64,000 nucleotides of DNA from Quadrisphaera sp. DSM 44207 (lineage in GTDB: Bacteria; Actinomycetota; Actinomycetes; Actinomycetales; Quadrisphaeraceae). The notes below the pieces were generated by a model. That model searched no databases, was not told the origin of the DNA, and worked only from the letters and a program-made list of their open reading frames with translations. The position numbers and the translations under genes were made by a program. This document shows, in pieces, positions 9,691 through 20,302 of the stretch. How positions within the stretch are numbered: the stretch's first letter is position 1; each line of letters begins with the position of its first letter. Where the stretch lies: positions 248,001 to 312,000 of the forward strand of contig NZ_FNKA01000001.1 of the NCBI RefSeq assembly GCF_900101335.1, given 5' to 3'.

Positions 9691-9774
9691 GCGCCGGACC
9701 GACCGCGCCGGACCGACCGCGCCGGACCGACCGCGCCGGGCCGACTGCGCCGGGCCGACCGTGCTGGGCCGATC
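9691..9774. repeat. six-copy 14-bp tandem repeat
   Basis: Six consecutive 14-bp units based on GCGCCGGACCGACC, the first three identical and the rest drifting by one to three bases. They occupy the divergent gap between the SDR gene and the FN3 protein gene, i.e. the upstream regions of both. Confidence 0.85.
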
Positions 9775-9842
9775 GGGCGGTCGCTCCCGCGAGCGGCAGC
9801 GGGCGCCCTCACCGGCGGGTCGCGCGCGACCGATGCAGCCGC

Positions 9843-12800
9843 ATGCCCGTCCCGCGCCCGACCGCCGCCGGCTCCGTCCTCGCGCGCGCCCTCGCGCCGC
9901 TGCTCGCCGTGGCCGTCGTCGCCGCCGTCGCGCTGCCGGGCGCGCCGGGTCCGCAGGGCGCGCCGTCCGGCGTCGTGCGCCTGGACGACGCGGCCCCCGT
10001 TCACGGCCTCCTCGACTTCACGCCGCCCCCGGTGCCGTCCGGGGTGAGCGCCGCGGGGCACGACCGGTCGCTGGCGGTCAGCTGGTCCGCGGTCGTCGAC
10101 CCCGACCCCGTCACGTACCACGTGTACCTGGACGGCGTCCTGGCCCGCAGCGTGGCCGCCCCGGCGACGAGCACGACGCTGACCGGGCTGGTCAACGGCC
10201 GCTCCTACGGCGTCGCCGTCAGCGCCAGCGACGTCCACCCCAACGAGTCCGCCCGCTCGGCCGCCGTCCTCGCCGCGCCCGTGGACGACGTCGCCCCGCC
10301 CGTGCCCACCGGGCTGGCCGCGGCGCGCGGCGACGCGCGCGTGCACCTGACGTGGACGCCGGCCACCGACGCCGACACCGCGCGGGTGCGGGTGCTGCAG
10401 GACGGCGTCCGGGTCGCCGAGCTGGCGGGCACCGCCGGCAGCCACACCGCCACCGGCCTGGTCAACGACCGCGAGCACGCCTTCGCCCTCGTGGCCGTGG
10501 ACGCCGCCGGCAACGCCTCCACCGCCTCGCCGGCCGTGCGCGCCACCCCCACCGACCTGACCGCCCCGGCGGCCCCGGCGGAGGTGAGCGCCCAGGCCGG
10601 CGACGCCCGCGCGGTGGTGCGCTGGCGGGCGGTGCCGGACCTCGACGTCGTCCGGTACTCGGTGCTGCGCGAGGACGGCGCCGTCGCCGCCGGCGTCGAC
10701 GCGCCCGCGACGTCCGCGACGGTGACGGGCCTGACCAACGGCAGCACCTACCGGCTGCGCGTCGTGGCCGTCGACGGGCACGGCAACACCTCGGCGGCCA
10801 GCGCCGCGGTCGAGGTGACGCCGGTCGACACGACGCCGCCGGGCACGCCCACGGGCGTGGGGGCGGCCGCCACGGCCGGCGACCGCTCGCTGACGGTGAC
10901 GTGGACCGCGGTGACCGATCCCGACCTGGTCGGGTACCGGGTGCTCCTCGACGGGGCCGTGGCCGCGCAGGTGGGCGCGGGGACGACGTCGACCGCGCTG
11001 ACCGGGCTGGAGAACGGCCGCGAGTACGCGGTGACCGTGGTGGCGCTGGACGGCGCGGGCAACGCCTCCGCGCCCTCGGCGCCCGTGCGCGCCACCCCGG
11101 TGGACACGACCGCTCCCGCGGTGCCGGAGGTGCTCGGCGCCTCCGGCGGCGACGGCTCGCTCTCCCTCAGCTGGGGCGCGGTGCCGGACGCCGACCTGGC
11201 GGGCTACGACGTCCTGCTCGACGGCGCCGTGGTGCGCACCGCGCCCGCCGGCACCACGAGCGCGACCCTGGCCGGGCTGGTCAACGGCACGACGTACGCG
11301 GTGGCCGTGCGGGCCACCGACGCCACCGGCAACACCTCCGCCGCGAGCGCGGCGGTGCGCGTCACGCCCGCGGACCGGACCCCGCCGTCCGCACCGACCG
11401 GCGTCACCGCGCAGGCGGGCGACGCCTCGGCGGTCGTGCGCTGGAGCGCCGTCCCCGAGGGCGACGTCGCCGGCTACCGCGTCCTCGTCGACGACGCCGT
11501 GGCGGTGACCGTGCCGGCCGGGCAGCTCACCGCGACGCTGACGGGCCTGGTCAACGGCAGGGCGCACGCGGTGGCGGTGGTCGCGGTGGACGCCGCGGGC
11601 AACGCCTCCGCGCCCTCGGGCGCCGTGGCCGCCACGCCCGCGGACGCCACCGCCCCGGCCGTGCCCGACGGGGTCACCGCGACCGCTGGCGACGGGTCGG
11701 CGCGGGTGGAGTGGACGGCCGTCGCCGACGCCGACCTGGCCGCGTACCGGGTGCTGCTCGACGGCGCGACCGCGGCGACGGTGCCGGCCGGCACCACGAG
11801 CGCCTCCCTCACCGGCCTGGTCAACGGCACCGCCCACGCCGTGAGCGTCGTCGCCGTGGACTCCTCCGGCAACGCCTCCGCCGCCTCGGCCGCGGTGTCC
11901 GTCACGCCCACCGCGCCGCCCCCGCCCGCGCCGTCCCCGCCACCCGCGCCGCCGTCCCCGCCACCCGCGCCGCCGTCCCCGCCGTCCCCGCCGCCGTCGC
12001 CGTCCGTGCCGGCGCAGGGGGCGGGAGGGCTGTCGGGCCTGGCCGCCACCCGCGACGGACGCTGGGTCGTGCTCGGCACGCGGGCGGCCCTGGAGGCCGG
12101 CGACACCAACGGCCAGTACGAGCTGCACGTGCTCGACCGCCGCGCGGGCACCGCGCGCCGCATCGCCGCGCTGCCGGCCGGCGCCACGGCGAGCGACTCC
12201 ACGAACACCAGCGCGGTCGCGCTCAGCGAGGACGGGCGCTACCTCGCCCTCGCCAGCCGCGCGGCGCTGGTGGCGTCCGACACCAACGGGCAGCTCGACG
12301 CCTACCGGCTGGACCTGGCCAGCGGCGCCTGGCAGCTGGTCAGCGTCCCGGCCTCGGGCGCGGTCTCGGCGAGCGCGGGCACGGTCCTGCAGACCGGCTC
12401 CTCGATCTTCGCGACCGGCCCGTCCGTGGCGATCAGCGCCGACGGCGACCGGGTGCTGTTCTACTCCGCGCGCGCCGACCTCGTGCCGGGCGACACCAAC
12501 GGCGCCGTGGACCTGTTCGCCAAGGACGTGGGCACGGGCGCGGTGCGGCGGGTGTCCTCCAGCGCCGCGGGCGGTGAGCTCGGGCGCGCGGCGGCCGGCC
12601 CGGCGCTGGCGCTGACCCCCGACGGCCGGTACGCGCTCTTCCCGGCGAGCCGCCCGAACGGGCCCGCGACCCTGCTGCGCAAGGACCTGCTCACCGGGGA
12701 GGTGCTGCCGGTCTCCACCGGGCGCACCGCCGCGGGGGCCGTGGTCGAGGTCGCCGTCTCCCGCGACGCCGGCGACGTCGCGGTCAGCGACGACGGCCGG

Positions 12801-13271
12801 TACGTGCTCTACAGCACCGCCGCGAAGGTGACCACGACGAGCCCCGGGGCGCTGGGCGCAGCGGCGCTCGCGCACCGCCAGGACGTCGCCACGGGCGCCG
12901 TGGTGGCGCTGGGCAGCGGCCAGACCACCGCGTGGGAGCACCAGCTCGCGCTCGACCCGACCGGCCGGTACGCGTTCTTCTCCACCAGCGCGGCCGCGCT
13001 GCCCGCGGACGCCAACGGCCGCACCGACCACTACCGGCGCGACCTGGCCACCGGCGGCCTCGTGCTCGTCACGGCCCGCGCGGACGGTTCGCCCGCGCCG
13101 GGCGCCGGCGGGGCGACGACACCGGCCGAGTACGGCGCGCTGGTGGCGCTCAGCGCGGACGTCGTCCTGGTCACGACGCTGCAGCCGCTGGTCGCCGAGG
13201 ACGCCAACGGCGCCCGCGACGTCTACCGCAAGGACCTGCTCAGCGGGGCGGTCGGCTCGCTCGTGCCCTGA
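9843..13271 (+). CDS. secreted multi-FN3 protein with C-terminal beta-propeller
   Basis: A 1,142-residue predicted secreted protein. The N-terminus is a signal peptide (basic start, hydrophobic stretch to about residue 36). Seven fibronectin type III domains follow in tandem (about residues 59-690), each opening with a D-x-x-x-P-P/A-P motif and containing the G-L-V/T/E-N-G turn. A Pro/Ser-rich hinge (about 690-726) leads to a TolB/PD40-like propeller with six or seven blades marked by DGRY and DTNG repeats. FN3 tandems commonly mediate adhesion or carbohydrate binding. No enzyme motif is seen and its partner is unknown. No strong ribosome site precedes the ATG. Confidence 0.8.
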   Translation: MPVPRPTAAGSVLARALAPLLAVAVVAAVALPGAPGPQGAPSGVVRLDDAAPVHGLLDFTPPPVPSGVSAAGHDRSLAVSWSAVVDPDPVTYHVYLDGVLARSVAAPATSTTLTGLVNGRSYGVAVSASDVHPNESARSAAVLAAPVDDVAPPVPTGLAAARGDARVHLTWTPATDADTARVRVLQDGVRVAELAGTAGSHTATGLVNDREHAFALVAVDAAGNASTASPAVRATPTDLTAPAAPAEVSAQAGDARAVVRWRAVPDLDVVRYSVLREDGAVAAGVDAPATSATVTGLTNGSTYRLRVVAVDGHGNTSAASAAVEVTPVDTTPPGTPTGVGAAATAGDRSLTVTWTAVTDPDLVGYRVLLDGAVAAQVGAGTTSTALTGLENGREYAVTVVALDGAGNASAPSAPVRATPVDTTAPAVPEVLGASGGDGSLSLSWGAVPDADLAGYDVLLDGAVVRTAPAGTTSATLAGLVNGTTYAVAVRATDATGNTSAASAAVRVTPADRTPPSAPTGVTAQAGDASAVVRWSAVPEGDVAGYRVLVDDAVAVTVPAGQLTATLTGLVNGRAHAVAVVAVDAAGNASAPSGAVAATPADATAPAVPDGVTATAGDGSARVEWTAVADADLAAYRVLLDGATAATVPAGTTSASLTGLVNGTAHAVSVVAVDSSGNASAASAAVSVTPTAPPPPAPSPPPAPPSPPPAPPSPPSPPPSPSVPAQGAGGLSGLAATRDGRWVVLGTRAALEAGDTNGQYELHVLDRRAGTARRIAALPAGATASDSTNTSAVALSEDGRYLALASRAALVASDTNGQLDAYRLDLASGAWQLVSVPASGAVSASAGTVLQTGSSIFATGPSVAISADGDRVLFYSARADLVPGDTNGAVDLFAKDVGTGAVRRVSSSAAGGELGRAAAGPALALTPDGRYALFPASRPNGPATLLRKDLLTGEVLPVSTGRTAAGAVVEVAVSRDAGDVAVSDDGRYVLYSTAAKVTTTSPGALGAAALAHRQDVATGAVVALGSGQTTAWEHQLALDPTGRYAFFSTSAAALPADANGRTDHYRRDLATGGLVLVTARADGSPAPGAGGATTPAEYGALVALSADVVLVTTLQPLVAEDANGARDVYRKDLLSGAVGSLVP

Positions 13272-13305
13272 CGGAGCGAGCGGGGTGCTCTGGGAGACTG
13301 GGCGC

Positions 13306-15999
13306 ATGCCCGAGCACAGCCCCGCCCCCGACGCCGCCGCGACCGCCCCCGCCGGCCCTCGCGTGCCCGAGCGGCCCAGCCTCGAGGGCCTCGAGGCCAA
13401 GTGGGACGCCGTCTGGAGCGAGCAGGGCACCTACGCGTTCGACCGCACGGCGACCCGCGAGCGGGTGTTCTCCATCGACACCCCGCCGCCGACCGTCTCC
13501 GGCTCGCTGCACGTCGGGCACGTGTTCAGCTACACGCACACCGACTGCGTCGCCCGCTACCAGCGCATGCGCGGGCGCGAGGTGTTCTACCCCATGGGGT
13601 GGGACGACAACGGCCTGCCCACCGAGCGCCGGGTGCAGAACTACTTCGGCGTGCGCTGCGATCCGTCGCTGCCGGAGGAGGGCGAGGGGTTCGCGCCGCC
13701 GTCCAGCCCCGACCCCAAGCGGCCGGTGCCGGTCAGCCGCCCGACGTTCATCCGGCTGTGCGAGCAGCTGACCGCGCAGGACGAGGCGGTCTTCGAGTCC
13801 GTGTGGCGCCGGGTCGGGCTGAGCGTGGACTGGTCGCGGATGTACACGACGATCAGCGACGACGCGCGCGCCGTCGCCCAGCGCGCGTTCCTGCGCAACC
13901 TCGCCCGCGGGGAGGCCTACTCCGCCGAGGCCCCCGGCCTGTGGGACGTCACCTACCAGACCGCCGTCGCCCAGGCCGAGCTCGAGGCCCGCGAGCACCC
14001 CGGCCACCACCACCGGGTCGCGTTCCCGCGCGCCGGGTCGTCCGGGGCGTCCGGGGCGTCCGGGTCGTCCGGGTCGTCCGGGTCGTCCGGGTCGTCCGGG
14101 TCGTCCGGCGACGTCGTCATCGAGACCACGCGCCCGGAGCTGCTGCCCTCCGTCGTCGCGCTGGTCGCGCACCCGGACGACGAGCGCTACTCCCCGCTGT
14201 TCGGCTCGACCGTGCGCTCGCCGCTGTTCGGCGTGGAGGTCCCCGTGCTCGCGCACCCGCTCGCCGAACCCGACAAGGGCGCGGGCATCGCGATGTGCTG
14301 CACCTTCGGCGACCTGACCGACGTCACGTGGTGGCGCGAGCTGGACCTGCCGACGCGCTCGGTCGTCGGCCGCGACGGGCGACTGGCGCGCGAGGTGCCG
14401 GAGTGGCTGGCCGCGGCGTCCGCCGAGGGCGCCGCCCTCTACGCCGGGCAGCTCGCCGGCGCCACCACCCACACCGCCCGCGAGCGCGTCGTCGCGGCGC
14501 TGCGGGAGTCGGGCGCGCTGCTGGGCAAGCCGGCGCCGACGCTGCGCGCGGCGAACTTCTACGAGCGGGGCGACAAGCCGCTCGAGATCGTCGCGAGCCG
14601 CCAGTGGTACCTGCGCAACGGCGGGCGCGACCCGCAGCTGCGCGAGGCGCTGCTGCAGCGCGGCAAGGAGCTGCGCTGGGTGCCCGAGCACATGCGCCAC
14701 CGCTACGCGGACTGGGTCGAGGGCCTCAACGGCGACTGGCTCGTCAGCCGGCAGCGCTTCTTCGGCGTCCCCTTCCCCGTCTGGTACCCCCTCGACGAGG
14801 ACGGCGCCCCGCGCTACGACGCCCCGATCCTCGCCGACGAGGCGTCGCTGCCCGTCGACCCGGGGTCGCAGCCCGCGCCCGGGTACACCGAGTCCTCGCG
14901 CGGTGTCCCGGGCGGCTTCACCGGCGACCCCGACGTCATGGACACCTGGGCGACGTCCTCGCTGACCCCGCAGATCGTCACCGGCTGGGAGCGCGACCCC
15001 GACCTGTTCGCCCGCACCTTCCCGATGGACGTGCGCCCGCAGGCCCACGACATCATCCGGACCTGGCTGTTCTCCACGGTGGTCCGCAGCCACCTGGAGC
15101 ACGGGGCGCTGCCGTGGAGCACGGCGACGATCTCCGGCTTCGTCGTGGACCCGGACCGCAAGAAGATGTCGAAGTCCAAGGGCAACGTCGTGGTGCCCAC
15201 CGACATCCTGGACAGGTACGGCGCGGACGCCGTGCGCTGGCGCGCCGCCTCGGCCCGCCCCGGCACGGACACCCCGTTCGACGAGGCGCAGATGAAGGTC
15301 GGGCGCCGCCTGGCCATCAAGGTGCTCAACGCGAGCAAGTTCGTCCTCGGCGCGCTGCCCGCGGGCGCGCAGGCGCCGGGCGCGCAGGCCGTGGGCGTCG
15401 ACCTCGACCGCGGCCTGCTCGCCGGGCTCGCGGCGGCGGTCGCGGAGGCGACGGCAGCGTTCGACGCCTACGACTACACGCGCGCCCTGGAGGTGGTCGA
15501 GCGGTTCTTCTGGACCTTCTGCGACGACTACGTCGAGCTGGTCAAGGACCGCGCCTACGGCGGGCTGGGCGCCGCCGAGGCGGCCTCGGCGCACGCGACG
15601 CTGGCCCTGGCCCTCGACGTCCAGCTGCGCCTGCTCGCGCCGTTCCTGCCGTTCGCCACGGAGGAGGTGTGGTCGTGGTGGCGCTCCGGCTCGGTGCACC
15701 GCGCCGCGTGGCCCGCGGCGTCCGAGCTGGCCGACGCCGCGGCCGGCGCCGACGCGGGCGGCCTCGCCGTCGTCGCGGAGGCGCTGGCGGGCGTGCGCAA
15801 GGCGAAGTCGGAGGCGAAGGTCTCGATGCGCACGCCGGTCGAGCGCGTCGTGGTCACCGCCCCGGCCGCCGCGCTGGTGCACCTGCGGGCCGCGGCGGGC
15901 GACCTGCGCGCCGCGGGCCGGGTGGAGGAGCTGGAGCTGGTGGCGGAGGGCGAGGAGGTGGCGGTGCGCGAGGTCGCCCTGGCCCCGGCCCCGGCGTGA
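13306..15999 (+). CDS. valS: valyl-tRNA synthetase (type 2)
   Basis: An 897-residue class I synthetase. HVGH (in [17 protein letters not shown], about residue 66) and [10 protein letters not shown] (about residue 619) are intact. It is the actinobacterial short type lacking the C-terminal coiled coil. The CP1 editing region carries a Ser/Gly-only insertion at about residues 244-268. The frame is open from 13285, but the ATG at 13306 follows GGGAG at suitable spacing and is preferred. Confidence 0.95.
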   Translation: MPEHSPAPDAAATAPAGPRVPERPSLEGLEAKWDAVWSEQGTYAFDRTATRERVFSIDTPPPTVSGSLHVGHVFSYTHTDCVARYQRMRGREVFYPMGWDDNGLPTERRVQNYFGVRCDPSLPEEGEGFAPPSSPDPKRPVPVSRPTFIRLCEQLTAQDEAVFESVWRRVGLSVDWSRMYTTISDDARAVAQRAFLRNLARGEAYSAEAPGLWDVTYQTAVAQAELEAREHPGHHHRVAFPRAGSSGASGASGSSGSSGSSGSSGSSGDVVIETTRPELLPSVVALVAHPDDERYSPLFGSTVRSPLFGVEVPVLAHPLAEPDKGAGIAMCCTFGDLTDVTWWRELDLPTRSVVGRDGRLAREVPEWLAAASAEGAALYAGQLAGATTHTARERVVAALRESGALLGKPAPTLRAANFYERGDKPLEIVASRQWYLRNGGRDPQLREALLQRGKELRWVPEHMRHRYADWVEGLNGDWLVSRQRFFGVPFPVWYPLDEDGAPRYDAPILADEASLPVDPGSQPAPGYTESSRGVPGGFTGDPDVMDTWATSSLTPQIVTGWERDPDLFARTFPMDVRPQAHDIIRTWLFSTVVRSHLEHGALPWSTATISGFVVDPDRKKMSKSKGNVVVPTDILDRYGADAVRWRAASARPGTDTPFDEAQMKVGRRLAIKVLNASKFVLGALPAGAQAPGAQAVGVDLDRGLLAGLAAAVAEATAAFDAYDYTRALEVVERFFWTFCDDYVELVKDRAYGGLGAAEAASAHATLALALDVQLRLLAPFLPFATEEVWSWWRSGSVHRAAWPAASELADAAAGADAGGLAVVAEALAGVRKAKSEAKVSMRTPVERVVVTAPAAALVHLRAAAGDLRAAGRVEELELVAEGEEVAVREVALAPAPA
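14035..14109. repeat. 9-bp microsatellite inside valS
   Basis: About eight copies of a 9-bp unit (GGGTCGTCC with two GGGGCGTCC variants) encode a run of S-S-G / A-S-G triplets. The period is a multiple of three, so copy-number change keeps the frame. Confidence 0.85.
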
Positions 16000-16077
16000 C
16001 CCCTCCCCCGCCGTGATCTTGCAGCTCCGGTCCGTCGAGGCACCAGACGTGCATGATCACGACCAGGACACCGCGTC

Positions 16078-16201
16078 GATCTCGCACGTCCCGCCCCCTC
16101 CGGTGGTCTTGCACGTCCCGTCCCCCCGGTGATCTCGCACGTCCCGTCCCCCCGGTGATCTGGCACGTCCCGTCCCCCCGGTGATCTTGCACGTCCGGAC
16201 C
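16078..16201. repeat. tandem array of the GTGATC-type element, 26-bp period
   Basis: Five units of GATCTYGCACGTCC(N)12 lie head to tail, the middle ones exactly 26 bp apart (starts 16131, 16157, 16183). A solo copy sits at 16013-16030 and an inverted half-copy near 16047-16062. The array ends 52 bp before the AbiEi-like gene, which carries another pair of copies on its other side. Confidence 0.85.
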
Positions 16202-16253
16202 GCGCCTGTGGACGACGACAGCGCCCGGGTCCCGGCGCGCGCCACGCTTCGCC

Positions 16254-17183
16254 GTGCGCACCTGGGACCAGCCACCTGACGGGCCGTTCGAGCGCTCGGA
16301 CCTCGACCGCCTGCGCATCCCGCGCCAGCAGCTGGCCGAGTGGCTGGCGCTGGGCGCGGTCGTGCATCCCGTGCGCGGGGTGTACCTGGCGGAGCGCTGC
16401 GCCGGCGACACCGGCGCGCGCGCCGCGGCGCTGGCGCGGCGCCTGCCGCCGGGTGCGGCGGTGGCCCGCTCCACCGCCGCGTGGCTCCAAGGCTTCGACC
16501 CCCGGGCCCCCGACCAGGCGGACGCGCCCCTGCCGCTGGAGTGCGTCGTCCCGGTCGGCGCTACCCCACCGCGCCGACCGGGCGTCGTGGCGCGGCAGTC
16601 GCTCCTGCTGCCCGGCGACGTCGTGGACGTGGACGGCGTGCCCGTCACCTCTCCGGACCGGACGGCGCTCGACCTCCTGCGCCACCTGCGCCCGCACATG
16701 GGGCTCGCCGTGCTGGACGCCATGACCGCGGCGTCAGCCGCGGCTCCGGACGCCCTGCTGGAACGGCTCGCGGGCATGCCGGGGCAGCGGTCCGTGGCAC
16801 GGGCCCGGCGCTTGGTGGAGCTGTGCGAGCCGGCGAGCGAGTCGTACGGCGAGTCGTGGCTGCGGTTGCGCCTGGTCGACGCCGGGTTCCCCCGGCCCGA
16901 GCCGCAGATCTGGATCCACGACCGGGCCGGACGAGGCCTGTACCGCCTCGACTTGGGCTGGCGCGAGCGGAAGGTGGCCACCGAGTACGACGGCGTGGAG
17001 TTCCACGGGTCCCCCGCCGCCCGCGCCGCCGACCTGAGGCGCCGTGACCGCCTCGCCCGGGAGCACGGCTGGACGGTCGTGGGCGTCGGCCGCGGCGAGG
17101 TGCTCGGCCACAGCCTGGCCCTCGAGCTCGGGGTGGGTCACCTGCTCGGCATCGCTCCGACCATCCGGCGGCGCACCTGGTGA
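16254..17183 (+). CDS. AbiEi-like antitoxin-domain / DUF559 endonuclease-fold protein
   Basis: A 309-residue protein. The N-terminal half ([23 protein letters not shown]) resembles the winged-helix domain of AbiEi-type antitoxins. The C-terminal half ([35 protein letters not shown]) has the D and E/D positions expected of the DUF559/Vsr-like PD-(D/E)xK fold. Such two-part proteins are common and mostly uncharacterised in actinobacteria. No AbiEii toxin partner is present next to it. Start is GTG at 16254. Repeats of the GTGATC family bracket the gene on both sides. A defence or DNA-processing role is inference. Confidence 0.7.
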   Translation: MRTWDQPPDGPFERSDLDRLRIPRQQLAEWLALGAVVHPVRGVYLAERCAGDTGARAAALARRLPPGAAVARSTAAWLQGFDPRAPDQADAPLPLECVVPVGATPPRRPGVVARQSLLLPGDVVDVDGVPVTSPDRTALDLLRHLRPHMGLAVLDAMTAASAAAPDALLERLAGMPGQRSVARARRLVELCEPASESYGESWLRLRLVDAGFPRPEPQIWIHDRAGRGLYRLDLGWRERKVATEYDGVEFHGSPAARAADLRRRDRLAREHGWTVVGVGRGEVLGHSLALELGVGHLLGIAPTIRRRTW

Positions 17184-17200
17184 GCCGCTCGTCGCTCCCC

Positions 17201-17254
17201 GGACCGGACGTGCAAGATCACCACGGGAGGAGGGTGATCTCGCGCGTCCGGTCC
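17201..17254. repeat. 22-bp inverted repeat of the GTGATC element (hairpin)
   Basis: Arms 17201-17222 and 17233-17254 pair at 20 of 22 positions around a 10-base loop. Each arm is a copy of the GTGATCTTGCACGTCCGG element. It follows the AbiEi-like gene and could terminate it. Confidence 0.8.
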
Positions 17255-17295
17255 GCTGCCCCGCGCGGAAGGTGGGGCCGCCGCGGGGACGGGGA

Positions 17296-17341
17296 CAGCA
17301 CAGGGCCCCCGGCGCGCTGGGCGGCCGGGGGCCCTGTGCTG
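17296..17341 (-). terminator. clpX terminator hairpin
   Basis: A perfect 17-bp inverted repeat (arms 17296-17312 and 17325-17341) around a 12-base loop lies 24 bases beyond the clpX stop. There is no T-tract, as is usual for very GC-rich actinobacteria. Confidence 0.75.
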
Positions 17342-17364
17342 GGGCCAGGGGTCTGCGGTGTGCC

Positions 17365-18651
<1,287 letters not shown>

Positions 18652-18781
18652 CAGGACAGTCCCTCCTCGTGGGACCCGCCGGCGCGGGCCACTGCTCCCC
18701 CATGGAACACCACTGGCAGTCGTCTGTCAGCGGCTCCGAGGAGGAGGGCGACGACACGCCGCCCTCCTCCTCGGCGGTGCC

Positions 18782-19441
18782 TCAGCTGGCCGCGAGGGCG
18801 CTGGCCTTCCTGCTCTCCAGGACCTGGTCGACCATCCCGTACTCGAGCGCCTCCTGGGCGGTCAGGATCTTGTCGCGCTCGGTGTCGAGCCGGATCTGCT
18901 CCGGGCTGCGGCCGGTGTGCCTCGACAGGGTCTGCTCCAGCCAGGTGCGCATGCGCAGCACCTCGTTGGCCTGGATCTCGATGTCGGACGCCTGCCCGTA
19001 GTCACCGCCGGTGGCCGGCTGGTGGATCAGCACGCGGGCGTTCGGCAGCGCCAGGCGCTTGCCCGGCGAGCCCGCCGCGAGCAGCACGGCCGCCGCGGAG
19101 GCCGCCTGCCCGAGGCAGACGGTCTGGATGTCGGGGCGGATGTACTGCATCGTGTCGTAGATCGCCGTCAGCGCCGTGATGGAACCGCCGGGCGAGTTGA
19201 TGTACAGCGTGATGTCGCGGTCCGGGTCCTGGGCCTCGAGCACCAGCAGCTGCGCCATCACGTCGTCCGCCGACGCGTCGTCGACCTGGACGCCCAGGAA
19301 GATCACGCGGTCCTCGAACAGGCGCGTGTACGGGTCCTGGCGCTTGAAGCCGTAGGCCGTGCGCTCCTCGAACTGCGGGAGGATGTAGCGGCTGGACGGG
19401 GCAGGCGCGGCCGCACCGCCCGGGAGGTGGAGGTTGCTCAT
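18782..19441 (-). CDS. clpP2: ATP-dependent Clp protease proteolytic subunit ClpP2
   Basis: A 219-residue serine peptidase. The triad is Ser115 (GQAASAAA), His140 (LIHQP) and Asp190 (TERDKI). The long N-terminus and the [21 protein letters not shown] start identify the ClpP2 paralogue of the actinobacterial pair, which forms mixed ClpP1P2 tetradecamers. It is 31 bases downstream of clpP1, so co-transcribed. Confidence 0.95.
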   Translation of the reverse strand: MSNLHLPGGAAAPAPSSRYILPQFEERTAYGFKRQDPYTRLFEDRVIFLGVQVDDASADDVMAQLLVLEAQDPDRDITLYINSPGGSITALTAIYDTMQYIRPDIQTVCLGQAASAAAVLLAAGSPGKRLALPNARVLIHQPATGGDYGQASDIEIQANEVLRMRTWLEQTLSRHTGRSPEQIRLDTERDKILTAQEALEYGMVDQVLESRKASALAAS

Positions 19442-19472
19442 GGGATCTCCTCGGAGTCTGGTGCGCGGGCGG

Positions 19473-20129
19473 TCAGGCGCCGGTGCTGCCGGCGTCGGTG
19501 CCGCCGCCGTCGGTGACGTCGCGGGCGTTGGTGACGACGTGGTCGATGAAGCCGTACTCCAGGGCCTCGGCCGCGGTGAACCAGCGGTCGCGGTCGTTGT
19601 CCTTGTTGATCTGCTCGACCGTCTGGCCGGTCTGGTCGGCCGTCAGCTGGGTCAGCGTGCGCTTCATGTTGAGGATCAGCTCGGCCTGGATGGCGATGTC
19701 GCTCGCCGTGCCGCCGATGCCGCCGGAGGGCTGGTGCATCATGATCCGCGCGTGCGGGGTGGCGTACCGCTTGCCCTTGGCGCCCGAGGCGAGCAGGAAC
19801 TGCCCCATCGAGGCGGCCAGGCCCATCGCCACGGTCGCGACGTCCGGCTGGACGTACTGCATCGTGTCGTAGATCGCCATGCCGGCCGTCACCGAGCCGC
19901 CGGGCGAGTTGATGTAGAGCCAGATGTCGCGCTCGGGGTCCTCGGCCGCCAGCAGCATCAGCTGCGCGCAGATGGCGTTGGCGTTCTCGTCGCGGACCTC
20001 GGCGCCCAGCCAGATGATCCGCTCGCGCAGGAGGCGCTGGTAGATCTGGTCGTCGAGGCCCATCGGCGAACCGCCGTTGCCGCGTGCCGTCGGGTCCGTA
20101 GCGCCGGGCCGGTGCTCGCTCACGCTCAT
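19473..20129 (-). CDS. clpP1: ATP-dependent Clp protease proteolytic subunit ClpP1
   Basis: A 218-residue ClpP with Ser107 (GLAASMGQ), His132 (MMHQPSGG) and Asp181. First gene of the clpP1-clpP2 operon. The ATG at 20129 is preceded by GGATGGAG; a later Met at residue 23 is the other possible start and would match the shorter homologues. A candidate ClgR box lies 118-135 bases upstream. Confidence 0.95.
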   Translation of the reverse strand: MSVSEHRPGATDPTARGNGGSPMGLDDQIYQRLLRERIIWLGAEVRDENANAICAQLMLLAAEDPERDIWLYINSPGGSVTAGMAIYDTMQYVQPDVATVAMGLAASMGQFLLASGAKGKRYATPHARIMMHQPSGGIGGTASDIAIQAELILNMKRTLTQLTADQTGQTVEQINKDNDRDRWFTAAEALEYGFIDHVVTNARDVTDGGGTDAGSTGA

Positions 20130-20202
20130 CGCTCCATCCGCTCTGGCCGGGTGCACCCGGCCGATCCTGCGCCGGCGCCCCCGGGGGACGACGGCCTCGA
20201 CG

Positions 20203-20264
20203 ACCCTAGCGTCGGGGGGCGACGGTGCGTTCCGGGTCACCGCCGGTGTTCGCTGACGGCGCAC
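20203..20264 (-). promoter_or_regulatory. clpP1P2 promoter region with candidate ClgR box
   Basis: TGTTCGCTGACGGCGCAC at 20247-20264 fits the ClgR consensus I know from corynebacteria (WNNWCGCYNANRGCGWWS) at all but one degenerate position. A -10-like TAGGGT lies at 20208-20203 on the minus strand, about 75 bases before the clpP1 ATG. ClgR activates clpP operons in several actinobacteria. A separate perfect 18-bp palindrome (20145-20162, GGCCGGGTGCACCCGGCC) lies in the leader. Confidence 0.55.
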
Positions 20265-20302
20265 GGTCACCCGCGCGCCGTCAACGGACCGGCGGGGCCG
20301 GG

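Noticed and set aside
9651-13430. A 1,259-codon minus-strand frame opposite the FN3 protein
   Set aside because: Low-complexity Val/Gly/Arg/His repeats arise from the reverse reading of repeated FN3 codons; no motifs.
16078-16201. Possible CRISPR array
   Set aside because: Units are directly adjacent with no unique spacers of constant length and no cas genes nearby; it is a simple tandem repeat of an intergenic element.
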